Notes under the pieces: generated by a model
Database searches by the model: none
Told to the model about the DNA's origin: nothing
The model's input: the letters and a program-made list of their open reading frames with translations, nothing else
Shown here: piece by piece, positions 9,221 to 17,176 of the stretch
How positions within the stretch are numbered: the stretch's first letter is position 1
How the letters are laid out: the number at the start of each line of letters is the position of its first letter
Program-made: the position numbers and the translations under genes
Assembly (NCBI GenBank): GCA_023382975.1
Contig: JAHDXO010000001.1
Span: 186,001 to 250,000 of the forward strand
Direction of reading: 5' to 3'
DNA length: 64,000 bases
Source: Pirellulaceae bacterium
GTDB taxonomy: Bacteria; Planctomycetota; Planctomycetia; Pirellulales; Pirellulaceae

Positions 9221-9269
9221 GGTGCTCGCATTGTAAGTCCGGAAGACGCCGGCGAAATCTGGGACAGGG

Positions 9270-9503
9270 TCAGTTGTCCAATGCGCAGCCGCCCGCCCCG
9301 CACTGCGGCATCCCGCAAGTGCCCATCGCCGCACTCGGGCAGACGGGCAAGGAATTGGCGCCGGCCATGTGGGCAGCGGGAACGCTCAGTTGCTTCTCCA
9401 AGCGGTGGCTGCCGCACTGCGGACACTCGGGCTGCTCATCGCTGCGGATTAATAGCTCGAATTCACTGTGGCATTTCCGGCAGGTATACTCGTACAAAGG
9501 CAT
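9270..9503 (-). CDS. FmdB-type zinc ribbon protein
   Basis: A 77-aa protein starting 'MPLYEYTCRKCHSEFE', diagnostic of the FmdB/CxxC regulatory family. The zinc ribbon is formed by CRKC and, 16 residues on, CPQC. The Cys-rich C-terminal tail ('VCPSAAMGTCGMPQCGAGG') is also usual in this family. GAGGAG precedes the ATG at 9503. It heads the RimB-RimK-WD40 run on the same strand. A regulatory role is only a family label; the target is unknown. Confidence 0.9.
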   Translation of the reverse strand: MPLYEYTCRKCHSEFELLIRSDEQPECPQCGSHRLEKQLSVPAAHMAGANSLPVCPSAAMGTCGMPQCGAGGCALDN

Positions 9504-9597
9504 CGCGGGCGGCTCCTCGATGAATCGGTAGTCAACAAAAGGGCATTTTAGCGAATCGCCGTTCTCTGCAACAGGGATTCGGACCCGGAGACGAAGA

Positions 9598-10293
9598 ATG
9601 GACGATGTACGACTGACCCGCGCCCAAGTCCGCGAGGTGGACCGCCTCGCGATCGAGGTCTACGGAATGTCGGGCTTGGTGCTGATGGAAAACGCTGGCC
9701 GCGGCTGTGCGGATCAATTGGTCTCGCTGGGCATCGCCAGCCCGGTGGCGATCTGCTGCGGGCACGGCAACAACGGGGGCGATGGGTTCGTGATTGCGCG
9801 GCATCTGGAGCTACGCGGATACCAGCCGCGCGTCTTGCTGGTGGGCGATCCCGATTCGCTGCGCGGCGATGCCGCCGCGAACTTCCAGATTCTTCGGCAC
9901 TGCGATGTTCCGATCTTCCCGTTGGAGGCTTGGGACGCTGCGGTCGCGGACCGAGTGCTCGACGGCGCGGATTGGATCGTGGATGCCCTGCTGGGAACCG
10001 GGGCGTCGGGCGAACCGAGGCCACCGCTGGACCAACTGATTCCGCGACTCAACGGTCCGGCTGCCAAACGCCTGGCGATCGATCTGCCGAGCGGACTGGA
10101 CTGCGACACCGGCGTGCCGGCCCGCAACACGTTCCGCGCGGATCACACCTGCACGTTCGTCGCGGCGAAGGCGGGATTCGACGCGCCGATGGCTCGCGAC
10201 TACCTGGGCCGCGTGGTCGTGCTCGACATCGGCGCCCCACCACGCATTGTCCGCGAGGTGCTTCAGGCTGGCCTAGGCGAATCACGCGATTGA
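9598..10293 (+). CDS. nnrE: NAD(P)H-hydrate epimerase
   Basis: A 231-aa stand-alone YjeF_N protein that epimerises R- and S-forms of hydrated NAD(P)H so the S-specific dehydratase can repair them. Motifs: 'MENAGRGCAD', the 'CGHGNNGGDGFVIARHL' nucleotide-binding loop, 'DALLGTG' and 'IDLPSGLDCDTG'. No fused dehydratase (YjeF_C) domain is present, so that partner must be elsewhere. The gene is convergent with the GNAT gene: their 3' ends overlap by 12 bp (10282-10293). GAGACGAAGA precedes the start. Cytoplasmic. Confidence 0.95.
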   Translation: MDDVRLTRAQVREVDRLAIEVYGMSGLVLMENAGRGCADQLVSLGIASPVAICCGHGNNGGDGFVIARHLELRGYQPRVLLVGDPDSLRGDAAANFQILRHCDVPIFPLEAWDAAVADRVLDGADWIVDALLGTGASGEPRPPLDQLIPRLNGPAAKRLAIDLPSGLDCDTGVPARNTFRADHTCTFVAAKAGFDAPMARDYLGRVVVLDIGAPPRIVREVLQAGLGESRD

Positions 10294-11259
10294 CGAATCG
10301 GGGCTCTTCCTCAGTACCAGACTCCGGTCGACCTGCGTGAAACCTAACTTCTGAAACAGCGCCAGCGCGGGCCGGTTGTCTTCGGCCACATGAATGACCG
10401 CCAGGTCGACTCGGTGAGCGGGTTCGTTGTGCAAACGCCGCAGTGTCTCGCCGACCAGGAACGTCCCCAGGCCTTGTCCGCGATGGGCCTGCTGAACCTC
10501 CAAACCTGTCAACGCGACCGCGCGGACACCGCGACTGGCCGACAGGTGTTCCAGATCCCACGACGTCACCGAGCCGCAGGTTTCGCCGGCATTGCGCGAC
10601 ACGATGCGATGCATCAGACGATCGGCCTGGCAGGTCGTGCAGCCTTCCCACCAATTGCCCGCGGGAGGATCGAACTCCAACTCGATGTGGTACTGGCGGC
10701 GAACCTGCATCTGCACTCGGTCAAGAATCGGCCGGAAACCGCTGAGCCGTCGTTCCAGGACGGCTCGCGTTTGAGCCGACTGGTAGCCGGCCGAGTGAAA
10801 AAGGCTCACGGTTTCCTTATCGGATTCGAGCAAGCCGGGCGAGTCGTTGTCGCCGTACAAGCCCAGATAGAACGGATTGACGGGCCGGACACAACCCACC
10901 ATCAAGTGCCGCGCGCCGCGGCTGCGCAAATAGCCTTCGCTCCGCCGCAACAGTTCTTCGGCAATTTGACGCCGATCGACGTGCGGGCCGACCATCAACA
11001 TGCACGTTGTGCCCGTCTCCGTGCTGACCGCCGAACCGTCGTTCGTCGGCCCGAATGCCGCGTGAGCAAATCCCACGAGACGCGAGCCATCCACAGCGAC
11101 GATCAAGCCCTCGCGGTCGAAATACGGTTTGCTCAATACCTTCTGCTCGAACAGCCCCGTCGTCATCGGCTGGACCAGGGCACGCTGTGGCGGGTGACTG
11201 CACCACAATTCGGCCAACAGCGGCGGATCGGTGTTCCGAAACGTGCGGTAGCGGATCAT
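10282..11259 (-). CDS. GNAT acetyltransferase, probably tandem
   Basis: A 325-aa protein. The C-terminal half (about residues 215-320) is a clear GNAT domain, with the acetyl-CoA loop 'VQQAHRGQGLGTFL' and 'VAEDNRPALALFQKLGFTQ'. The N-terminal 150 residues also look GNAT-like ('LIVAVDGSRLVGFAHAAFG', 'LLRRSEGYLRSRGARHLM') and carry a 'PFYLGLYG...' motif, giving a double-GNAT arrangement. The ATG at 11259 overlaps the Rieske stop as ATGA, so translation is coupled. Substrate unknown. Confidence 0.88.
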   Translation of the reverse strand: MIRYRTFRNTDPPLLAELWCSHPPQRALVQPMTTGLFEQKVLSKPYFDREGLIVAVDGSRLVGFAHAAFGPTNDGSAVSTETGTTCMLMVGPHVDRRQIAEELLRRSEGYLRSRGARHLMVGCVRPVNPFYLGLYGDNDSPGLLESDKETVSLFHSAGYQSAQTRAVLERRLSGFRPILDRVQMQVRRQYHIELEFDPPAGNWWEGCTTCQADRLMHRIVSRNAGETCGSVTSWDLEHLSASRGVRAVALTGLEVQQAHRGQGLGTFLVGETLRRLHNEPAHRVDLAVIHVAEDNRPALALFQKLGFTQVDRSLVLRKSPDSSIA

Positions 11260-11579
11260 GCTTCGATTTGGACCAGGACGTCCTCTCCTTCGACGCGCAC
11301 CGGCCATCCCGGCTGGGTGAGTGTTGGAATCGATCCGTGTTGCCCGTCGCGCACATCGAACTGCCAACCGTGCCAAGGGCATGTCACCCGGCACCCGTCC
11401 AATCGGCCATGACCCAACGAACCGCCTTGATGCGGGCAGATTCCGTCCAGCGCGAAAAAACCTTCGGCCGTGTGGAAAAGAGCCACAATCCGCTGGTCCA
11501 CGACAAACTCGCGGGCCTCGCCAATCGGGCAGTCGCCGGTCGAGCAAATTCGTACCCAAGCGGCCATAAGCAACGTCAC
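11256..11579 (-). CDS. Rieske-type [2Fe-2S] ferredoxin
   Basis: A 107-aa protein. The two Rieske cluster motifs are complete: Cys48-Pro-His50 and Cys67-Pro-Trp-His70 ('CPHQGGSLGHG' and 'CPWHGWQFDV'). The size and single domain match soluble Rieske ferredoxins of the NirD/biphenyl-dioxygenase type, which deliver electrons to partner oxygenases or reductases. The start is either the GTG at 11579, whose GTGA overlaps the thioredoxin stop, or the ATG at 11567; I prefer the coupled GTG only slightly. No oxygenase is encoded nearby, so the electron acceptor is unknown. Confidence 0.92.
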   Translation of the reverse strand: MTLLMAAWVRICSTGDCPIGEAREFVVDQRIVALFHTAEGFFALDGICPHQGGSLGHGRLDGCRVTCPWHGWQFDVRDGQHGSIPTLTQPGWPVRVEGEDVLVQIEA

Positions 11580-12094
11580 GAGCCCAGCATCGAATCCAAA
11601 ACCTTGACGATCGCGTCCTTCGGCTGGTTCCCCACAAGTCGCTCGACCAATTGCCCGTCCTTGAAGAACAGCATGGTCGGAATCCCCGTGATTTCGTACT
11701 TCTCGGGCGTTTCAGGATTGGCGTCCGTGTCCAGCTTGGCGACTACGACCCGTCCCTGGTACTCGGTCGCCAACGCATCCACCGTCGGCGCCAGCATACG
11801 GCACGGGGGGCACCATTCCGCCCAAAAATCGACCATGACCGGCGTTGAACTCCGCAACACTTTCTCCTCGAAGTCCTGGTCGGTGACCTTCAATGGACCG
11901 CCCGTCGCGGCGACCGCGTCGCTTGCCATTTCGTCGCCCGAAGCGGGTTCCGCGGGTGCGTCCGCATCAGGAGCATCCATTGGCCCGACCACGGGCTCGA
12001 CCGTTGGCGCAGGCGTCGAAGTGACCGTCTCACTCGTACAACCGCAAACCAGCAACCCTGCCATCAAACAGCCAACAACCGTGATCTTCTTCAT
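11576..12094 (-). CDS. Thioredoxin-domain lipoprotein
   Basis: A 172-aa protein. The N-terminus is a lipoprotein signal peptide with lipobox 'VCGC' (lipidated Cys19). A 50-residue Pro/Ala/Glu-rich linker follows, then a thioredoxin fold (about residues 68-172). The active site reads 'WCPPC' instead of the standard WCGPC, and the cis-Pro loop 'GIPTMLFF' is intact. It should be membrane-tethered in the periplasm-like compartment and act as a thiol oxidoreductase. The start is backed by GGGAGG. It is followed without a gap by the Rieske and GNAT genes. The Pro-for-Gly change in the active site would be expected to shift redox potential. Confidence 0.92.
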   Translation of the reverse strand: MKKITVVGCLMAGLLVCGCTSETVTSTPAPTVEPVVGPMDAPDADAPAEPASGDEMASDAVAATGGPLKVTDQDFEEKVLRSSTPVMVDFWAEWCPPCRMLAPTVDALATEYQGRVVVAKLDTDANPETPEKYEITGIPTMLFFKDGQLVERLVGNQPKDAIVKVLDSMLGS

Positions 12095-12226
12095 CGAACC
12101 TGCCTCCCGGGCAATGTACTTGGACCTGGAATTAACGTCTCTCCGTGCCGCCAGTCTAACCGCGACCCATCACCCCCAACAGTCCCCACTTCCGAGATGC
12201 GGACGCATTCTCCCTCCAGCACCGTT

Positions 12227-13237
12227 TCAGACCCCGAAGTACATCGCTACCCAAATCGCGCCGACAAGAAACAACAGGACGCAAGCAAGCGAGACCCACG
12301 AGACATGCTCAGGCACGGATCGCACTTTGACTTGTCCAACGCGACGGCTCAACTCCAGTCGGCCGAGGTCGACGGCCGATCGCGCGGCCACGTCACCGCG
12401 GGTGTCGTCCTCCGGACTCTCCTGTTCCAGCAACCGCATGAGCGCCGCTTGTACCGATCTCGCATTGAACGGTCGGTCGTCCGGCGACTTTTTCAACAAG
12501 CCCGCCACCAATTCATCCAGTTCCGGAGGACAGTCAGTCGCCAAGCTGCGCACGCGCGGCGGCACTTGATGCAAGTGCTGTTCGAACAACTGGGCAAAGT
12601 TGTCGCCTTCGAAAGGCGGTCGGCCCGTCAACATTTCAAACATCAAGCAACCCAAGGCGTACAGATCGGTTTGACCGGTGATCGACCGATTTCCGACGAT
12701 CTGCTCGGGAGACATGTAGGCATACGTCCCGACGGTCAGGCCCTGCGCGGTCAGATCGGGCGAAGTCGTGTCGCGGGCAATGCCAAAGTCGACCAGCTTC
12801 AACCCGCCGTACGACGTCAGCAACAGATTGGCCGGCTTTAGATCACGGTGGATGATGCCGTGGTTGTGAGCGTGCTGCAGCGCGGAGCTGATCTGGATGC
12901 CGCAGGTCGCCGCCTCTGCCCAGGTCAATCGGCCACTCTGCCCGATCAAGTCCTTCAGCGTAGCGCCGTCGGCTCGTTCCATGGCAAAGAACAACTGCTC
13001 GCCATCGCGTCCGCCGCCCAAATAGCGGATGATATTCGGGTGCGAGAGCTTTTCCAGAATCAGCATCTCGCGCCAGAAACGGGCGCGGATCAGAGCGTCG
13101 CCCGAAACGGTCGGGTGCAAGATCTTCACGGCGACCTGCTGGCCCGTACGCCGGTCGCGGGCACAAAAAATCGTGCCGACCGTACCGACACCCAGCGTTT
13201 CGCCGAGTTCGAAATCTTCCAACGTGCAGCGAGCCAT
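12227..13237 (-). CDS. Ser/Thr protein kinase with C-terminal membrane anchor
   Basis: A 336-aa PknB-type (Hanks) kinase. The ATP loop is 'GVGTVG' (residues 16-21), the catalytic Lys38 is in 'VAVK', the catalytic loop is 'HRDLKPAN' (Asp about 131), then DFG (about 149) and the 'SPEQ' form of the APE motif. The kinase domain ends near residue 275. One hydrophobic segment near the C-terminus ('WVSLACVLLFLVGAIWVAM') anchors it, with only a few residues beyond, so there is no external sensor domain. GGAG precedes the start. It sits 132 bp upstream of the thioredoxin lipoprotein on the same strand. Substrates unknown. Confidence 0.93.
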   Translation of the reverse strand: MARCTLEDFELGETLGVGTVGTIFCARDRRTGQQVAVKILHPTVSGDALIRARFWREMLILEKLSHPNIIRYLGGGRDGEQLFFAMERADGATLKDLIGQSGRLTWAEAATCGIQISSALQHAHNHGIIHRDLKPANLLLTSYGGLKLVDFGIARDTTSPDLTAQGLTVGTYAYMSPEQIVGNRSITGQTDLYALGCLMFEMLTGRPPFEGDNFAQLFEQHLHQVPPRVRSLATDCPPELDELVAGLLKKSPDDRPFNARSVQAALMRLLEQESPEDDTRGDVAARSAVDLGRLELSRRVGQVKVRSVPEHVSWVSLACVLLFLVGAIWVAMYFGV

Positions 13238-13410
13238 GCCGATCTCCGTTGCGTCATTGTGCGGGCTGTCAGGAAAAAGTCAAGCTTCTGTTCCGGACGT
13301 ATAGACCGCGTTTGATGGCAGGTATCTTGTGATGCACTGCGGAGCGATTTACGATCTGAAGGAACGGTGATCTTGGTTTCTAGTGGTGCGTCATAACGAC
13401 AAGGGGAAGC

Positions 13411-14793
13411 ATGTTGGGCAGACTCCAAAACGTCGGAGCTCGCTTCGCTGTCGCCGCGATCGGTTGGGCCGTCCTCCAGCCCTATCCCGCCGTTGCACAG
13501 ACATCGTTCGAGGCCGAACCGATCAACTACTACACGGCACCGGTCGACGATCCCGTGACTCGACTGCAGAGGCAGATCGACGACGGTCGGGTGCATCTTG
13601 AATGGGACGCCGACCGCGGGTATCTGCCATCGGTCCTAAAGGCGCTCGGCATTCCGCATGAATCGCAGATGCTTGTGTTCTCCAAGACCAGTCTGCAACA
13701 GGAACGCATCTCGCCGTCCCGGCCCCGCGCTCTCTACTTCAACGACGACGCCTACGTCGGCTGGGTCCGCTACGGTCCCGTGCTGGAGATCTCGGCCGTC
13801 GATCCCGGACAGGGCGCCATGTTCTACACGCTCGCCCAAAGACTCTCCCAACGGCCCCAGTTCGTGCGGGACCGCGGCGACTGTCTGAGCTGCCACGCTT
13901 CGTCTCGCACGTGGGACGTACCGGGGTTTATCGTTCGGTCGGTCTACACGGCACCGGACGGCCATCCGCATTTCGGCGCCGGAACCTTCCGCACCGACCA
14001 CAGCAGTCCGTTTTCCGAACGATGGGGCGGTTGGTACGTCACGGGAACCCACGGGGCGCTACGGCACATGGGCAACGTCGTCGCCGGCGACGCAGAAAGG
14101 CCCGAGTTGCTCGACCGTGAAGCCGGCGCCAATGTCACCGATCTGACCTCGATCGTCGATACAAAACCGTATCTCACCCACCACAGCGATCTGGTGGCCT
14201 TGATGGTCCTGGAGCATCAGGCCGACATGCATAATCTGATCACGCGAGCCAACTACGACGCGCGACGGGCACTGCGCGACGGGCGGATCATGAATCAAAT
14301 GCTGAACGAACCCGAGGACCATATCAGCGACTCGACGCGGCGGCGTATCGAGAATGCCGGCCAACGGTTGCTGAAGTATCTGCTGTTCGTTGACGAGGCC
14401 GCGCTCGCCGAGCCAGTTCGCGGCACATCCGGTTTCGCAGAGAGGTTTGCCGAGATCGGGCCGTGCGACAAACTCGGGCGTTCGCTCCGCGATTTCGACT
14501 TGCAGCGGCGTCTGTTCCGCTATCCCTGCAGCTACCTGATCTACTCGGAAGCGTTCGAGGCCTTGCCCGAACTGCTGCGCGAGCATGTCCTTCGCCAGCT
14601 CTGGGAGATTCTCACCCAACGCAACACCAGCGAAACCTACCAGCACCTATCGCCCGCCGACCGACAGGCGATCCTCGAAATCCTGCGCGACACGAAATCC
14701 GACCTCCCGGATTATTGGAAGACATCCTTGCGCGGAAGTTCCACTTTGCCCCCCTCTCCATCAGCTTGCTGGGGGAGAGGGGAGCCAGAGTGA
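13411..14793 (+). CDS. Secreted mono-haem cytochrome c-like protein
   Basis: A 460-aa protein with a signal peptide (residues 1-30, ending 'AVAQ'). A single haem-binding motif 'CLSCH' lies at about residues 157-161, with Met and His residues nearby that could be the distal ligand. The rest ('GWYVTGTHGALRHMGNV', 'DLVALMVLEHQADMHNL') is all-alpha-looking and I do not recognise a catalytic family; uncharacterised planctomycete haem proteins of this size are common. GGGGAAG precedes the ATG. The last 20 or so codons run through the terminator-like hairpin at 14751-14782, so the extreme C-terminus is probably an add-on to the conserved protein. Confidence 0.82.
   Translation: MLGRLQNVGARFAVAAIGWAVLQPYPAVAQTSFEAEPINYYTAPVDDPVTRLQRQIDDGRVHLEWDADRGYLPSVLKALGIPHESQMLVFSKTSLQQERISPSRPRALYFNDDAYVGWVRYGPVLEISAVDPGQGAMFYTLAQRLSQRPQFVRDRGDCLSCHASSRTWDVPGFIVRSVYTAPDGHPHFGAGTFRTDHSSPFSERWGGWYVTGTHGALRHMGNVVAGDAERPELLDREAGANVTDLTSIVDTKPYLTHHSDLVALMVLEHQADMHNLITRANYDARRALRDGRIMNQMLNEPEDHISDSTRRRIENAGQRLLKYLLFVDEAALAEPVRGTSGFAERFAEIGPCDKLGRSLRDFDLQRRLFRYPCSYLIYSEAFEALPELLREHVLRQLWEILTQRNTSETYQHLSPADRQAILEILRDTKSDLPDYWKTSLRGSSTLPPSPSACWGRGEPE
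14751..14782. terminator. Hairpin between convergent genes, probably bidirectional terminator
   Basis: CCCCTCTCC (14751-14759) and GGAGAGGGG (14774-14782) form a perfect 9-bp stem with a 14-nt loop. It lies between the convergent cytochrome gene and microcompartment operon but inside the last codons of the former. There is no clean T-run on either side, so it may instead be a dispersed palindromic repeat. Confidence 0.6.
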
Positions 14794-14913
14794 ATGCGTT
14801 GTCAGACGTAATGGTTGGATTACCAAGAACGCGTTTTCGAGGTTGCGCACCAGCACCGAGGCACGGTTCAAAACCTTGGAAATCCATCGGCGAACTGAGT
14901 TATGGGCCCAGGT

Positions 14914-15771
14914 TCAACGTTTTGACAGGGCGTCCAACACGCGGTCGGTGATGGCTTGGACCAGGGCTTCCATGTCGAGGCCGCCGGCGGCTGGAGCGGC
15001 GGCAGCGGGTTTCATCGGGGGCGGGGGCGCGAAGGCTTTGCGCTCGACGCCTGCTTCCTGCCAACTGCTGCGGAAAATGTCGTTGGCGCAGACGTCGCAG
15101 TTCTTGTACTCGGGCGTGTTCCGCGGATCTTCCCAGCCCCATTGCTGCTTGAGCGCCAGCAGTTCGCGCTCCTTGTCTTCCGTGAAGTAACTGACGCGGC
15201 CCAGTTGCCGCGAGAGCATCAGGATGCGGCAGTAGGCGTCCAGGATCTCGGTCCACCAGTAAGCCCGCTCGACGGTGTCGCCGTAGCTGACCGTGCCGTG
15301 GTTGGCCAGCAGCATGATGTTCGTCTTGCTGACGAACGGCAAAATGGTCTCGGCGAACTCTTTCCCGCCCGGCGTTTCATACTTGGCGATCGGCACGTCG
15401 CCCAAAAACACCTCGACCTCGGGCAGGACGCACTGCGGGATCGGCTCGCGGGCCACGGCAAAGGCGGTGGCATGTGGCGGATGGCAGTGAACGACGCTCT
15501 TGACGTCCGCGCGGGCCTTGTAGATCTCCAGATGCAGCAGCGCCTCGCTGGACCGCTTCTTGTTGCCGGCGATCTGCTTGCCGCTCATGTCGACCGTGCA
15601 GATGTCCTCGGGCTTCAAGAATCCCTTGCTGTGCATCGTCGGCGTACACAGGACTTCGTTGTCGCTGATCCGGACGCTGATGTTGCCGTCGTTGGCAGCG
15701 GCGAATCCTTTGTTGTAGATCCGGCGGCCGATGTCGCAGATTTCCAGTTTGATCTTGTGAGCGTTCATCAT
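14914..15771 (-). CDS. Class II aldolase, microcompartment cargo
   Basis: A 285-aa class II (zinc) aldolase of the fuculose/rhamnulose-1-phosphate aldolase family, expected to release lactaldehyde and dihydroxyacetone phosphate. Catalytic Glu76 ('RSSEALLHLEI'), zinc ligands His95 and His97 ('HCHPPH') and a third His in 'LLANHGTVSYG' (about residue 158) are present. After the domain comes a Pro/Ala linker (about 246-263) and a C-terminal amphipathic helix, 'LDMEALVQAITDRVLDALSK', a typical encapsulation peptide. It is the last gene of the shell operon, starting 1 bp after the stop of the third vertex gene. The exact sugar phosphate cannot be read from sequence. Confidence 0.93.
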   Translation of the reverse strand: MMNAHKIKLEICDIGRRIYNKGFAAANDGNISVRISDNEVLCTPTMHSKGFLKPEDICTVDMSGKQIAGNKKRSSEALLHLEIYKARADVKSVVHCHPPHATAFAVAREPIPQCVLPEVEVFLGDVPIAKYETPGGKEFAETILPFVSKTNIMLLANHGTVSYGDTVERAYWWTEILDAYCRILMLSRQLGRVSYFTEDKERELLALKQQWGWEDPRNTPEYKNCDVCANDIFRSSWQEAGVERKAFAPPPPMKPAAAAPAAGGLDMEALVQAITDRVLDALSKR

Positions 15772-15772
15772 G

Positions 15773-16063
15773 TCAAGTCTCCAGGCGGATGTCGAGATGG
15801 TCCAAAATGGCTGAGTTGTAAGCGTCCACGGGTTTCAATTCGGGTCGAAAAGGTTGGCTGGCCTCCGGTCCTTCGGCGATGGCGATCCGGTCGCCGATGC
15901 CGGCGCCAAGATCGTCCCAGACGACGATCGAGTCGGCGGTGGGCTGCGTCTTGCCGATCAGATCGTCCAGCGACAGCGGCACGGCCAGCTTCAGACGCGA
16001 CCCGCGGAAGCTGGGGTGCAACTGGCTGAGCGTGACGGTTCCGATCACTTGGGCAATTCTCAT
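15773..16063 (-). CDS. BMC-P vertex protein 3 (EutN/CcmL family)
   Basis: A 96-aa pentamer-forming shell vertex protein. Family features are the N-terminal 'MRIAQVIGTVTLSQLHP', 'LKLAVPLSLDDL', the 'DDLGAGIGDRIAIAEG' loop and a short C-terminal tail. The ATG at 16063 overlaps the stop of the upstream gene as ATGA. It is the most divergent of the three vertex proteins here and has a longer C-terminus. Three different BMC-P paralogues in one operon is characteristic of PV-type microcompartments. Confidence 0.92.
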   Translation of the reverse strand: MRIAQVIGTVTLSQLHPSFRGSRLKLAVPLSLDDLIGKTQPTADSIVVWDDLGAGIGDRIAIAEGPEASQPFRPELKPVDAYNSAILDHLDIRLET

Positions 16064-16893
16064 CGTGACCTCGGTTCTGCAAGCAAGGTCTGCCAGTCCG
16101 CCGGGCACTGATGGCTGCCCTGCAGGAACTGCCGGACCATGCCTCGCACTTCGTTGGCGTTGCTGCGGACGGGGTTCAGGATCAACAGGTTCACGCCGAT
16201 GGATTGGCACGCCAGTGAGACCATCGCCGCGTCCGTTGCCCAGACAGCCCGCAATTCGCTGTAGCGGTTCGCCAAGCATACGGCCGCAGTCGGTTCGCTG
16301 GTCAGCAGTACGGCGGGCACTGCTTCGGCGCGGCCTCGCAACTGGCCGATGGCTTCCGCCAGAACCCCCGTCCCGATCCGCTCGGCGTTGCCTGCTTCCG
16401 CGGTGATTATCTTGATCGCCGCTTCGGCATCGTACGGACCGGTGGTCGCCGCGATCAGTAGCCTCGCGCTGGCCGCACCAGCCGGTTGGTTCGCGCCGTT
16501 GGCGGTCTGAATCTGGATGTTCCGTTTTCTCAATTCATCGCGAACCGAAGGTGTGAGCACGGCGCCCGGTGGAACGACCAAGCGTTTGATGCCGGCAAGA
16601 CGGTCCTTAAGCCGCGTCCAAGTGACGACACGTTCCGTAACTTCCAGCGTCGCCGCAGCACGGAAGCCGCGTTCGGCGCCCGCGCTCCGTTGCGGCTGAA
16701 CGTGTTTTGGCACTTCGGGCGTGGCAGCCGGTCGGGAGTCGCGTTCGGCGCCCGCGACCCACACCGAGTCGCGTTCGGCGCCCCCGGCCGACTTTGGAGG
16801 CAACAAGGACGTCGGCGCATGGTCCCCGGGGGCAAGCTCGCGTTCGAGCCGCCGCATGACCTCGCGGACGATGGCTTCCAAGTCGATTTGCAT
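16060..16893 (-). CDS. Microcompartment protein with encapsulation-like helix and RpiB-like domain
   Basis: A 277-aa protein starting 'MQIDLEAIVREVMRRLERE', an amphipathic helix like the encapsulation peptides of the neighbouring enzymes. Residues about 30-95 are a low-complexity linker built from repeats of 'AGAERDS'. A conserved segment follows ('LVVPPGAVLTPSVRDELRKR', also seen in PduM/EutQ-neighbourhood proteins). The C-terminal part ('RYSELRAVWATDAAMVSLA', then 'GVNLLILNPVR...NEVRGMV') resembles by eye the 'NANVLCLGARVIG' region of RpiB/LacAB isomerases, but the usual catalytic Cys/His context is not clear. I chose the ATG at 16893 because it exposes the helix; an in-frame start lies 12 codons upstream. 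Probable cargo or assembly protein; activity unknown. Confidence 0.75.
   Translation of the reverse strand: MQIDLEAIVREVMRRLERELAPGDHAPTSLLPPKSAGGAERDSVWVAGAERDSRPAATPEVPKHVQPQRSAGAERGFRAAATLEVTERVVTWTRLKDRLAGIKRLVVPPGAVLTPSVRDELRKRNIQIQTANGANQPAGAASARLLIAATTGPYDAEAAIKIITAEAGNAERIGTGVLAEAIGQLRGRAEAVPAVLLTSEPTAAVCLANRYSELRAVWATDAAMVSLACQSIGVNLLILNPVRSNANEVRGMVRQFLQGSHQCPADWQTLLAEPRSR
16669..16785 (-). repeat. Three copies of a GCGCCGAACGCG palindromic repeat inside a coding linker
   Basis: On the minus strand the core GCGGGCGCCGAACGCG and close variants occur at 16669-16684, 16736-16762 and 16766-16785. The 16736-16762 copy matches the intergenic copy at 31919-31945 in 26 of 27 bases. Each full copy has GTCGCG and CGCGAC arms. 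In this reading frame the repeat adds 'GAERDS' to the protein linker. Confidence 0.75.
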
Positions 16894-16912
16894 ACCCGTC
16901 TCAGGCCGTCCC

Positions 16913-17170
16913 CTAGTCCTTGATTCCAATGGTCGTCCAACGCACCGGTGTCGCGTCGGCTTTCAGCAATTCGCGGGCTCCGCGCCCGTCGCTGGTGATC
17001 ATCACGGTTTCCCCGATCCCGGCGCCGACGCCGTCGACCGCCAACAAGGGGTCGCCGTCGGGGGTCACGCCGTCGGCCAACGCCGGCTGGACCAGCAGTA
17101 GCTTGGCGCCGACCAGCGTCCGATGCTTGATCGTGGCAGTTGCCGTTCCGATCACCTTGGCCAATTGCAT
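16913..17170 (-). CDS. BMC-P vertex protein 2 (EutN/CcmL family)
   Basis: An 85-aa shell vertex protein: 'MQLAKVIGTATATIKH', 'GAKLLLVQPA', 'VDGVGAGIGETVMITSDG'. The length is minimal for the family, which forms pentamers that cap the vertices of the polyhedral shell. It starts 6 bp after the stop of the aldehyde dehydrogenase gene; its ribosome site (AAAGGA) lies within the end of that gene. Confidence 0.95.
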   Translation of the reverse strand: MQLAKVIGTATATIKHRTLVGAKLLLVQPALADGVTPDGDPLLAVDGVGAGIGETVMITSDGRGARELLKADATPVRWTTIGIKD

Positions 17171-17176
17171 GACCGA

